Shown here one piece after another: positions 7,775 to 14,228 of a DNA stretch of 37,567 nt (position 1 is its first letter; every line of letters starts with the position of its first letter). A program made the translations under genes and the position numbers. A model generated the notes under the pieces. The model saw nothing but the letters and a program-made list of their open reading frames with translations. It had not been told where the DNA came from and did no database searches. Source of the stretch: Candidatus Woesearchaeota archaeon (GTDB lineage Archaea > Nanobdellota > Nanobdellia > SCGC-AAA011-G17 > ARS1403); assembly GCA_016181275.1 (NCBI GenBank), contig JACOZQ010000027.1, positions 1 through 37,567 on the forward strand, in the 5' to 3' direction.

Positions 7775-8623
7775 TTACTTGATAAAAACTTTATTTTTTT
7801 CCTCTAATAATTTTACAATAGCAGAAAAATCCTTATCGCCAAGTTTATCTTTCATAGCTTCATCAAAGATTTTTATTGTTTCTTTGCTTAACGGCAGGTT
7901 TAATTTCAATTCTTTAATCTCTTTCTCAGCCAATTTCAAGTCTTTATGCATTAAGTTCAATAAAAAATGAGGATTAAAATCTCTTTTTCTTATATAGGGA
8001 AGTTTAAAATTCCCCACACCATTGTTAGCAGCAGAGTTCTGCATTACATCCAATATCACATCTAGCTCAAGTCCTTGTTTTAAAGAAAATACAATTCCTT
8101 CCAGATAGCTTTGTAAAATATTAGATTGTGTAAGATTCAATGCATGTTTTAATCTTTGCCCATTGCCGGATTTCCCGCAGTAAACAGCTTTCTTCCCCAT
8201 GGCATCAAACTTTTCATTCAGCTCGTCAAATATTTTCTTATCGCCGCCAACCATGAATAATAAATTACCAGATTCAGAGCCTAGCTTAGAGCCAGTTATA
8301 GGTGCATCCAAGAATTTGACTTTTTTCTTTTCGCATTTGTCTTTAAGCTCTTTAGTTAATTCCAATGAAGTTGTACTAGTATCTACAAATATGTTTCCAG
8401 CTTTAAAATTAATTTTAGAAAATAATTCTCTAACAGCTTGATCATTTGAAACGCACATAAAGAAAACATCAGCTTCTAATTTCTCAATTTTAGTATAATA
8501 AGCTCCTTCAATTTTTTTAAAAGTCCTATTGAAGAATTTAACATAAAATCCTTTTTTAACAAGATTAGTTATCATGCCAGAACCCATTGTTCCAGCTCCG
8601 ATGAACCCAATCTTGTGTTTCAT
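7775..8623 (-). CDS. 3-hydroxyisobutyrate dehydrogenase-family NAD(P)-dependent oxidoreductase
   Basis: The 282-residue protein is a beta-hydroxyacid dehydrogenase. It has the Rossmann dinucleotide motif IGFIGAGTMGSGM (5-17), the substrate-binding motif DAPITGSKLGSESGNLLFMVGG (around 126-147), and GNGQRLKHALNLTQ, in which the Lys is the family catalytic residue and the Asn is conserved. Such enzymes oxidise 3-hydroxyisobutyrate or related acids, or reduce semialdehydes such as succinic or glyoxylic. No pathway partner is adjacent. Cofactor preference is uncertain: the residues after the glycine loop read FFNRTFKK, where an Arg could favour NADP. Confidence 0.88.
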   Translation of the reverse strand: MKHKIGFIGAGTMGSGMITNLVKKGFYVKFFNRTFKKIEGAYYTKIEKLEADVFFMCVSNDQAVRELFSKINFKAGNIFVDTSTTSLELTKELKDKCEKKKVKFLDAPITGSKLGSESGNLLFMVGGDKKIFDELNEKFDAMGKKAVYCGKSGNGQRLKHALNLTQSNILQSYLEGIVFSLKQGLELDVILDVMQNSAANNGVGNFKLPYIRKRDFNPHFLLNLMHKDLKLAEKEIKELKLNLPLSKETIKIFDEAMKDKLGDKDFSAIVKLLEEKNKVFIK

Positions 8624-8665
8624 AAAAGTAAATCAATTAAAAGATTATTTAAAGTTTTGTGTAAA

Positions 8666-8800
8666 TTATTCTAAATTAAGATCGCCTTCTTCATTAAATA
8701 AATCATCAAGAGAATCTTTTTCTCCAATCAAGGTTTTATCTCCTTCACTATCCCGATATATAATAGATACACCGCTATCTGGATTATCTACCAATATCAT
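8666..8800 (-). CDS. Hypothetical acidic small protein, 44 aa
   Basis: Not in the ORF track. It reads MILVDNPDSGVSIIYRDSEGDKTLIGEKDSLDDLFNEEGDLNLE, an acidic protein with no recognised family. Its ATG overlaps the last codons of the RHH-like gene, in another frame, so the two would be translationally coupled. A DNA-binding small protein followed by an acidic partner resembles a toxin-antitoxin layout, but nothing in this protein shows toxin function. Confidence 0.45.
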   Translation of the reverse strand: MILVDNPDSGVSIIYRDSEGDKTLIGEKDSLDDLFNEEGDLNLE

Positions 8801-8929
8801 AAACTAAGATTCCAAAGAGAATCATATCTCTAAGAACTCTTGAAGGATGTGCTCCATGACGTTCAGCTATCTCTTCAACACGCTTATACGATTCAAGAGA
8901 AAGAAGCGGTCCTTGTCTTTTTTCAACAT
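8784..8929 (-). pseudogene. Ribbon-helix-helix (CopG-like) protein gene with a frameshift
   Basis: The frame RQGPLLSLESYKRVEEIAERHGAHPSRVLRDMILFGILVYDIGR reads as a ribbon-helix-helix DNA-binding domain: a strand, then two helices. That frame has no ATG, GTG or TTG start before an upstream stop. An ATG at 8929 exists in another frame (ATG TTG AAA AAA GAC...) and hits a stop after 20 codons. One extra A in the A6 run (8918-8923) would give a clean 48-residue protein starting MLKKRQGPLL. A TATA-like GGTATTTATC lies about 25-33 nt upstream of that ATG. Sequencing error, true pseudogene or slippage are all possible. Confidence 0.6.
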
Positions 8930-8978
8930 TTAAATATCTCGAAAATAATCGGATAAATACCTTCTTAAATTGAACATT

Positions 8979-9569
8979 TTATCTCGCGCTGTCAGCCTGT
9001 CTTTCGAGCTCAAGCTTTTTTGCAATCGCAGTGCTCTGCATGTTCAAACTATAAGCGTTTATTATTTCGTCAGCAAGCGCATGGAATGCTTTTTTCTTTT
9101 TATTAAAAGATGCAGCATAAGCTCCCTGCACCATGTTTCTCAAAGCCAAATCAATCCTTCTTTGAGGTGAGCATTCGACAGCTTTTGGATATCTTGCTCC
9201 GCCATATTCTATTGCAGTTATCTCCTCTCTCGGAGCTGCATTCTCGACAGCTTTTACAAAGACTTCAACAGGATTCTTTTTGGTTCTTTCCTCAACTAAT
9301 TTTAGAGTCTTAAAAATCAAGTTATAATGTTTTACTTTTTTTCCAGTGTTATGCCCGGAAGTATATTTATGCTTTTTACCTCTATGCCCTGGAATGTTTA
9401 ATTTGTTCATCAATCTCTCGATAATTGTATAATGACTCTTATGGAATTTTATTTTCACATTTCTCCCTGAGCTCATAGGAACCAAAACTTGGTTTAAATT
9501 AATATATCTCTGAATTCCAGGATCAGAAACCTTTATTCCAGAAATATCCCAGGTATCAAACAACTTCAT
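8979..9569 (-). CDS. rps7: Small ribosomal subunit protein S7
   Basis: S7 (uS7) nucleates the 30S head and contacts 16S rRNA near the E and P sites. The protein has the archaeal S7 features: an N-terminal extension, PGHRGKKHKYTSGHNTGKK, NPVEVFVKAVENAAPREEI, GGARYPKAVECSPQRRIDLALRNM and the C-terminal KKLELERQADSAR. I chose the start at 9569 (MKLFDTWDISG, 196 residues), not 9593: GGAGGT lies 11 nt upstream of this ATG, and the gene then overlaps the previous one by only 14 nt. In many archaea EF-1A follows S7; here it does not. Confidence 0.95.
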   Translation of the reverse strand: MKLFDTWDISGIKVSDPGIQRYINLNQVLVPMSSGRNVKIKFHKSHYTIIERLMNKLNIPGHRGKKHKYTSGHNTGKKVKHYNLIFKTLKLVEERTKKNPVEVFVKAVENAAPREEITAIEYGGARYPKAVECSPQRRIDLALRNMVQGAYAASFNKKKKAFHALADEIINAYSLNMQSTAIAKKLELERQADSAR

Positions 9570-9819
9570 AATTAGCAATGACCTCCCTTCCATAATTAGT
9601 TAATCCATCACGATTGATAATTCCAGCTCCAGTTAAAGCATTTCCTAATTCAAAATCCTCTTGAAAATATTTTTCATAATCAAAACCAGAAACATTCTTT
9701 AATCCCAGCAACAATTTCTCACCAGAAGGCGTTGACAAATGCTCATTTGCTCTATCCAGAAAGATTTTTTCTGAAACATCCAAAATCCCGCCAGTAGTAA
9801 CTCTTGCTTTCAGTTTCAT
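9556..9819 (-). CDS. Hypothetical protein between rps12 and rps7, 87 aa
   Basis: I do not recognise this protein. It reads MKLKARVTTGGILDVSEKIFLDRANEHLSTPSGEKLLLGLKNVSGFDYEKYFQEDFELGNALTGAG... with no membrane segment, zinc site or obvious domain. The start overlaps the S12 stop by 4 nt (ATGA) and the end overlaps S7, so it is translated within the ribosomal-protein operon. S12 and S7 are normally adjacent, so this is an insertion. A ribosome- or translation-related role is a guess from context only. Confidence 0.7.
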   Translation of the reverse strand: MKLKARVTTGGILDVSEKIFLDRANEHLSTPSGEKLLLGLKNVSGFDYEKYFQEDFELGNALTGAGIINRDGLTNYGREVIANYEVV

Positions 9820-10253
9820 CTTCTTCCTTTTTCTATTTTTCCTCTTATTAAAGCATTAAGACTTTGATCATTAACTTTTATAACCTGCCATCTAACTCCG
9901 GGAATATCTCCCTTAGCTCTTCCCATTTTTCCGCCAATGCATTCAACAATAACTTCATCGTGCTCATTAACAAATTTCTGTGCATTATCTCTCGGCAGGA
10001 AAGCAGTTATTTTCTTTCCATTTTTAGTCAGTTGAACTTTAGCGCATTTTCTCATGGCAGAATTAGGCTGCTTGGCTTCGATTTGAACCTTGCTTAGGAC
10101 AATGGCTTTTGCCTGGCTGCTTCCCCTCAAGGGATCAGACTTCATCTTCAACCTGTAAAGCTTTCTCTTGAAGGCCTTGTCTTTTAATCTTCCTAAATTT
10201 CTTCTTCTCTTCAGCTTGTTTCCAGCTCCAAATCCATTAGGTTTATGTCCCAT
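9816..10253 (-). CDS. rps12: Small ribosomal subunit protein S12
   Basis: S12 (uS12) sits at the decoding centre. The 145-residue archaeal-length protein has a basic N-terminus (GAGNKLKRRRNLGRLKDKAFKRKLYRLKMKSDPLRGSSQAKAIVL) and the signature KQPNSAMRKCAKVQLTKNGKKITAFLPRDNAQKFVNEHDEVIVECIGGKMGRAKGDIPGVRWQVIKVN. It follows nusA by 21 nt, in the standard archaeal order L30e-NusA-S12-S7. Confidence 0.97.
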   Translation of the reverse strand: MGHKPNGFGAGNKLKRRRNLGRLKDKAFKRKLYRLKMKSDPLRGSSQAKAIVLSKVQIEAKQPNSAMRKCAKVQLTKNGKKITAFLPRDNAQKFVNEHDEVIVECIGGKMGRAKGDIPGVRWQVIKVNDQSLNALIRGKIEKGRR

Positions 10254-10274
10254 TTTATCTTCGATTGTTGATTT

Positions 10275-10688
10275 TTATTTAATTTTTATCTCGTTAATAT
10301 TAAAATATCTTGAAACAACTCTTTTTAAATCTATCAAACCAGACCTGCTCCTGCCGATTAATAAACCTTTCGTTTTGCTGTCCTTGCATGATATAATTAA
10401 ATTAGAATCTTGATTTTCAATCTTGTCAACTTTCAATGGATGAAGGTAATTTTTCACAAACTCATTTATATCGTCGTCAAAGCCAATGACTTTTATCCTT
10501 TTCTTCAGCATGTTTTGAATTTTTTTGATTTTCACGCCGTTAGAGCCTATTAATTTGCTCATATCACTTTTTGAGACAACGCAGCAAAGAATTCCATTTA
10601 GCATAAAAAGATCTTTGACTTTTACCCTGCTTAAAGTCTCGATTAGAGCAATATACTTTATCGAATCAGCATCGTATGTTATTTTCAT
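10275..10688 (-). CDS. nusA: Archaeal NusA-like transcription factor
   Basis: The 137-residue protein corresponds to archaeal NusA: two KH domains without the bacterial N-terminal RNAP-binding or S1 domains. KH motifs are visible at LIGSNGVKIKKIQNMLKKRI (first) and LLIGRSRSGLIDLKRVVSRYFNI (second). Archaeal NusA binds RNA and is thought to act in termination or antitermination. It overlaps rpl30e by 4 nt (ATGA) and precedes rps12, its canonical place. Confidence 0.92.
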   Translation of the reverse strand: MKITYDADSIKYIALIETLSRVKVKDLFMLNGILCCVVSKSDMSKLIGSNGVKIKKIQNMLKKRIKVIGFDDDINEFVKNYLHPLKVDKIENQDSNLIISCKDSKTKGLLIGRSRSGLIDLKRVVSRYFNINEIKIK

Positions 10689-10939
10689 TTACTCAAGCCT
10701 ATCACAGAAATAGAAAACGGTTTTTTGCAAACAACGCCTATTTCATCATTAGTCTCTTCCAATTCAACTAATTCTATTCTTTTTTCAAATGTTTTTATTG
10801 TGTCTTTGACATCCCGCCTGCAGTTCTTTGAAAGGTAAATTCTCTGCAGCATATCATTCTTCAATAATTTCAAATTCCTATCAGAGCCGAAAATTAATTT
10901 TTCCCTGTTGTTCAGCAAGTCATTTCTTAGTTTTTCCAT
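10685..10939 (-). CDS. rpl30e: Large ribosomal subunit protein L30e (short, divergent)
   Basis: The 84-residue protein aligns by eye with L30e: FGSDRNLKLLKNDMLQRIYLSKNCRRDVKDTIKTFEKRIELVELEETNDEIGVVCKKPFSISVIGL follows the L30e pattern of GSNxTIKLxKxGxAKLIIxAKNxP...G...LGxxxGKPF. It is shorter than the usual about 100 residues and lacks several conserved positions (for example the typical Asn-Cys region). The position before nusA supports the call. It starts 204 nt after rpoA2, so it may have its own promoter. Confidence 0.82.
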   Translation of the reverse strand: MEKLRNDLLNNREKLIFGSDRNLKLLKNDMLQRIYLSKNCRRDVKDTIKTFEKRIELVELEETNDEIGVVCKKPFSISVIGLSK

Positions 10940-11143
10940 GCAAAATCAGTGTAAAAAACACTTTTTAAAACTTATTATTTTTCAATCGCTCCGCTCTCAC
11001 ATTTTCTTTTAAAAAAAGAAATCGTGGCCAAAGAAAAAGATTAGTTTTAGTCATTGAATTTATTTTTCCATAAAATGGGGTGGGCTCCAATCGAGGAAAG
11101 GCAAATGGAAAACGCAGTTGTCCATCAACAAACAAGTCAGAAT
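10940..11143. other. Spacer between rpoA2 and rpl30e with repeat copy 2
   Basis: On the minus strand the 204-nt spacer begins with repeat copy 2 about 15 nt after the rpoA2 stop. It continues with U- and A-rich sequence (CTTTTTCTTTGGCCACGATTTCTTTTTTT) that could serve as a termination region, and ends with a weak TATA-like GTTTTAAAAAG about 30 nt before the rpl30e ATG. This suggests the RNAP and ribosomal-protein genes are separate transcripts. No ORF seen. Confidence 0.45.
11095..11129 (-). repeat. Dispersed hairpin repeat, copy 2
   Basis: The plus strand begins with the shared 19-nt core GGAAAGGCAAATGGAAAAC, then GCAGTTGTCCATCAAC. TGGAAAAC pairs with GTTGTCCA across a GCA loop, with one A-G mismatch. 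On the minus strand it starts about 15 nt downstream of the rpoA2 stop, as a 3'-UTR element would. Confidence 0.8.
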
Positions 11144-13708
11144 TTATTTCTCTTTTTTATTCAAGCCGTTTACAACTAATTTTGGAAGTCCAGTGCCGAG
11201 AGGAACAGGCTGATTTAAAATAACGTTTTCAATTACTGAATTCAAATAATCCTCTTCTCCAGTCAAAGCAGCTCCAATCAAATGCCTCATCGGGGTTTCA
11301 AAGCTGGCTCTTGCTAAAACAGATTCTTTCTCTCCTGTTATTCCACTTCTTGTAATTCCTTTTACGCTTCCATTTGCAGTCATCACGTCAGCAATCAGCA
11401 TTATATGCCTTATATTTATATCAAGACCTTGATTTTGTATAACTTTGCTTGCTTCATTTATTATAGCTTGCCGAGTAGCTTCAATTCCAAAAACACTGAG
11501 GATTTCATGAATATCATTTGTTGTCGTCCTGAATGTGTCAACTTCTTTTACTTTTAAAATTTCTTTCAAGTTGCTCCCGGAGGTTAGTATTATGAATTCG
11601 CCTTCTCTTTTTACAGGAAGAACATAACTTACTCCTTTGACTCCTTTTATGAAAACATTTTTTGCTTTCTCCTTCAGCATGTATAGTTCATTCAAGTCAG
11701 TTTCTTTTCCTTTTAATGTAATTCCATCTTTATTATCCCTTATCTGAATTCCTTTTAAAGAATCTTTAAGAACTTTCATCAAGCTGAGCTCTGTCATGCC
11801 GATGTCTTTTAATTTATTTTTATCAATGCTTATTTTTACATTCATGTTTGATATGTCGATAGCAAATTCAGTTGCAATGTCAGCAAGAATATTCTCTTTG
11901 ATTTGGCTGGCAATTTTTCTTACCTTAGCAGCATCTTTTGAAAATTCCTCATTCAAATAAACTTCCATGCTCGGAGTCTTTATTGATTTGCTCGCATCAA
12001 ATATTTCTATTAATCTTGGAAGTCCAGATGTGACCTGCATCTCTGAAACTCCTGCAAAGTGCTTAACATTTAATGTATTATGTGTTATAATGCCGTCAAA
12101 AGTTGTAAAGGTTTCTAATCCAGGAACAGATAAATCATAAACAAATTTATCATTATCTATATATTGAACTTCTTTTATTTCATCCCAAATAATATCCGAA
12201 TTAAACATTCTTCTCATAGTTTTCAATTCTTCAGAAATATCAATTTTCTTTTCTTCAGCTAATAATTCAAACTTTTTAATATATCTATATAATGCAGTTC
12301 TTCCTATCTTTTGTCTTTTAGTGAAATTATTAATATATCTTGTTGGCATTCCAATTCTTTGAGCAGTTGTTTTGAATAAATCTCCAAATCCTGAAACCAT
12401 ATCCGTAAAATCTTGCGAACTCTCATTCCAATAATTTCTTGAAAGTTCGGCCAACTTTTCCAAAGCCATTCTTTTTTTGTCAATATCACTTCCTACAAAT
12501 TGTAAAAATAAAGGAGCATATTTATAAGGAACCAATAGCCAAAATTGTCCTTTCTTATCTTTTACTTTATAAGAAAATATTTTGAATCTGTTTAATAATA
12601 AAGCAATGCCATCTATTAATTCCTTAGAATTGCTGCTTACTCTTATCATTTTTCTACTCACGGTAAAATTAGCATCTCCATCAAAATATCCTCTCAGTAA
12701 TCCAGAAACAAAGCCTTCTTCAGAAGAATAGGCAAATTCTGGAACTTTCTTGTTTCTTGAGCCTGAATTACATATTGAAATTACAAATTTGGAAAGTAAT
12801 GAAGAAGAAATTTTTAAGTCTCTGCTCAATGCAAATCCCCTTGAATTTATTTCCTCTTTACAATCTAATCCTATATCATTGATGAATTCTTTAATATTGT
12901 AAATAAAATTATCATCCATATTGGATATAGAAACTTGACCATTATTGGCATGACCTTCAGATAAGTAAGCACCTACAAAGTGGCCGAATTTCTTATCTAA
13001 AACAATCTTATTTGGAATATTCTTAGCTCTTGTTTTGCATCTAGACAACATTCCATCTTCGCTTTCGTTAACATTATTAATGTAATCATTGATCTTTATA
13101 GATTCAATGCAATTTTCAGGCAAATATTTAATCACAGGAATCCTATCGCCAATTTTTAAATCAGCTCCAATAATTGGAACAATTCTATTATCCTTTCTTA
13201 TAACAAAAGAATGATTGTTTGTTGCAGTTATTTCTCTTCCAGATGCTGTTTTTAATTTCATTAATTTTTTATTATATTTATGTCTGCTGCATTCAATAAT
13301 TCTTTTCCATTCAATTTTTTCTTCTTGATTAATACTGGGTGCATAAAATTCATAATCATTTAATGGAAAAACTTCTGTATCATTAAATCTTAAAGAACCA
13401 TTTTTCTCCATCAATCTATCTACAAATTCTCCAATCTTTAATATTTTTATTCTATCCTTTATCTTAACAATTATTTTTTCATCTTTTTGGATGCTCATCT
13501 GCGTCGCTGGTTCGCCAAAGCTTTCAGCTGTTACAATTCCGATTGCTTCTCCAGGAGAGATAATACTTCCTTCATATTCTCTTTTAACTCTTTCAAGTAT
13601 TTCTTTCAGCTGGACTTTAGTTACATTAATTTTTGAAATCTCTTTTTTTACATCATCCAATAGTTTTTCAGGGATCATTCCATGATATTCTTTGAATATT
13701 TCATCCAT
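11144..13708 (-). CDS. rpoA2: RNA polymerase subunit A'' interrupted by an intein
   Basis: The largest-subunit C-terminal part of archaeal RNAP. The 854-residue precursor is 381 residues of extein plus a 473-residue intein (residues 72-544). The N-extein ends SPGEAIGIVTAESFGEPATQM and the C-extein resumes TLNVKHFAGVSEMQVTSGLPRLIEIFDA, together giving the uninterrupted A'' sequence QMTLNVKHFAGV, the trigger-loop region. C-terminal A'' motifs include GITRSGITGEKESVLARASFETPMRHL. GGAGGGT, encoded within the end of the preceding ORF, is its ribosome binding site, 6 nt before the ATG. Splicing must occur for a functional enzyme. Confidence 0.96.
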   Translation of the reverse strand: MDEIFKEYHGMIPEKLLDDVKKEISKINVTKVQLKEILERVKREYEGSIISPGEAIGIVTAESFGEPATQMSIQKDEKIIVKIKDRIKILKIGEFVDRLMEKNGSLRFNDTEVFPLNDYEFYAPSINQEEKIEWKRIIECSRHKYNKKLMKLKTASGREITATNNHSFVIRKDNRIVPIIGADLKIGDRIPVIKYLPENCIESIKINDYINNVNESEDGMLSRCKTRAKNIPNKIVLDKKFGHFVGAYLSEGHANNGQVSISNMDDNFIYNIKEFINDIGLDCKEEINSRGFALSRDLKISSSLLSKFVISICNSGSRNKKVPEFAYSSEEGFVSGLLRGYFDGDANFTVSRKMIRVSSNSKELIDGIALLLNRFKIFSYKVKDKKGQFWLLVPYKYAPLFLQFVGSDIDKKRMALEKLAELSRNYWNESSQDFTDMVSGFGDLFKTTAQRIGMPTRYINNFTKRQKIGRTALYRYIKKFELLAEEKKIDISEELKTMRRMFNSDIIWDEIKEVQYIDNDKFVYDLSVPGLETFTTFDGIITHNTLNVKHFAGVSEMQVTSGLPRLIEIFDASKSIKTPSMEVYLNEEFSKDAAKVRKIASQIKENILADIATEFAIDISNMNVKISIDKNKLKDIGMTELSLMKVLKDSLKGIQIRDNKDGITLKGKETDLNELYMLKEKAKNVFIKGVKGVSYVLPVKREGEFIILTSGSNLKEILKVKEVDTFRTTTNDIHEILSVFGIEATRQAIINEASKVIQNQGLDINIRHIMLIADVMTANGSVKGITRSGITGEKESVLARASFETPMRHLIGAALTGEEDYLNSVIENVILNQPVPLGTGLPKLVVNGLNKKEK
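12077..13495 (-). mobile_element. Intein with LAGLIDADG homing endonuclease in rpoA2
   Basis: The 473-residue intein starts with Ser72 and ends His-Asn544, with Thr545 as the +1 residue, so Ser/Asn/Thr chemistry. Block A is SIQKDEKIIVKI...IGEFVD; block B has the TxxH motif TNNHSF (163-168); the splicing C-terminus is FVYDLSVPGLETFTTFDGIITHN (blocks F and G). Two LAGLIDADG-type helices lie between: HFVGAYLSEG (243-252) and FVSGLLRGYFDGD (333-345), both with acidic residues, so the endonuclease may be active. A helical segment (FKTTAQRIGMPTRYINNFTKRQKIGRTALYRYIKKF) may bind DNA. Base composition is similar to the host gene. Confidence 0.95.
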
Positions 13709-14228
13709 GATGATACCCTCCTTCAGATTCCAATTGAGTTTGTCCTAAAGATCTTCTATCTAAACCATATAATGCTCCCATTATTCCTCCAACAATACAA
13801 ATTGCACTTAATCCCAAAAAAGTTACATTTAATGCTCTCATATTTTTATTAAAATCATGAAGGTCTCGAATGTCTTCTGCAATGCCTCCTGCAAGGCCTC
13901 TTCTAAATTTAATATCATCTTTCTGTTTCATTAAAGAATATTGGACTGTCAACGAGTCATCAACTGCAGATAAACGTAAAACAGGTTTATTGAATGCATC
14001 TAATCTCGAATAAACTGGTTCATTAAGATATGCTTCTATTCCTTTAAGTCTACTATCAATTTCCTGAACCGCTTTTGTATAAACCATCTCAACATTAGCT
14101 GCTTCTCTTAATCTTTGAGGATAAAACAAATAAGTAGTTTCATTAACTATATTCAAAGATGTCATCAAGATTCCAGTTGATAAAATCTTTACGTAGTTTC
14201 TACTAAAAAAATTAGAGAATCTATTCAT
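13701..14228 (-). CDS. Hypothetical membrane protein inside the RNAP operon, 175 aa
   Basis: I do not recognise this protein. It has a moderately hydrophobic N-terminal segment (VKILSTGILMTSLNIVN, about 13-29), a helical soluble middle (REAANVEMVYTKAVQEIDSRLKGIEAYLNE; FRRGLAGGIAEDIRDLHDFNKNMRALN) and a strong transmembrane segment VTFLGLSAICIVGGIMGALYGL near 134-155. Its ATG overlaps the rpoA1 stop by 4 nt and its end overlaps rpoA2 by 8 nt, so it is cotranscribed and coupled. A' and A'' are normally adjacent. Function unknown; a membrane link to RNAP would be speculation. Confidence 0.75.
   Translation of the reverse strand: MNRFSNFFSRNYVKILSTGILMTSLNIVNETTYLFYPQRLREAANVEMVYTKAVQEIDSRLKGIEAYLNEPVYSRLDAFNKPVLRLSAVDDSLTVQYSLMKQKDDIKFRRGLAGGIAEDIRDLHDFNKNMRALNVTFLGLSAICIVGGIMGALYGLDRRSLGQTQLESEGGYHHG

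Noticed and set aside
12304-12489. 61-aa minus-strand ORF inside the intein
   Set aside because: Out-of-frame shadow of the intein coding sequence.
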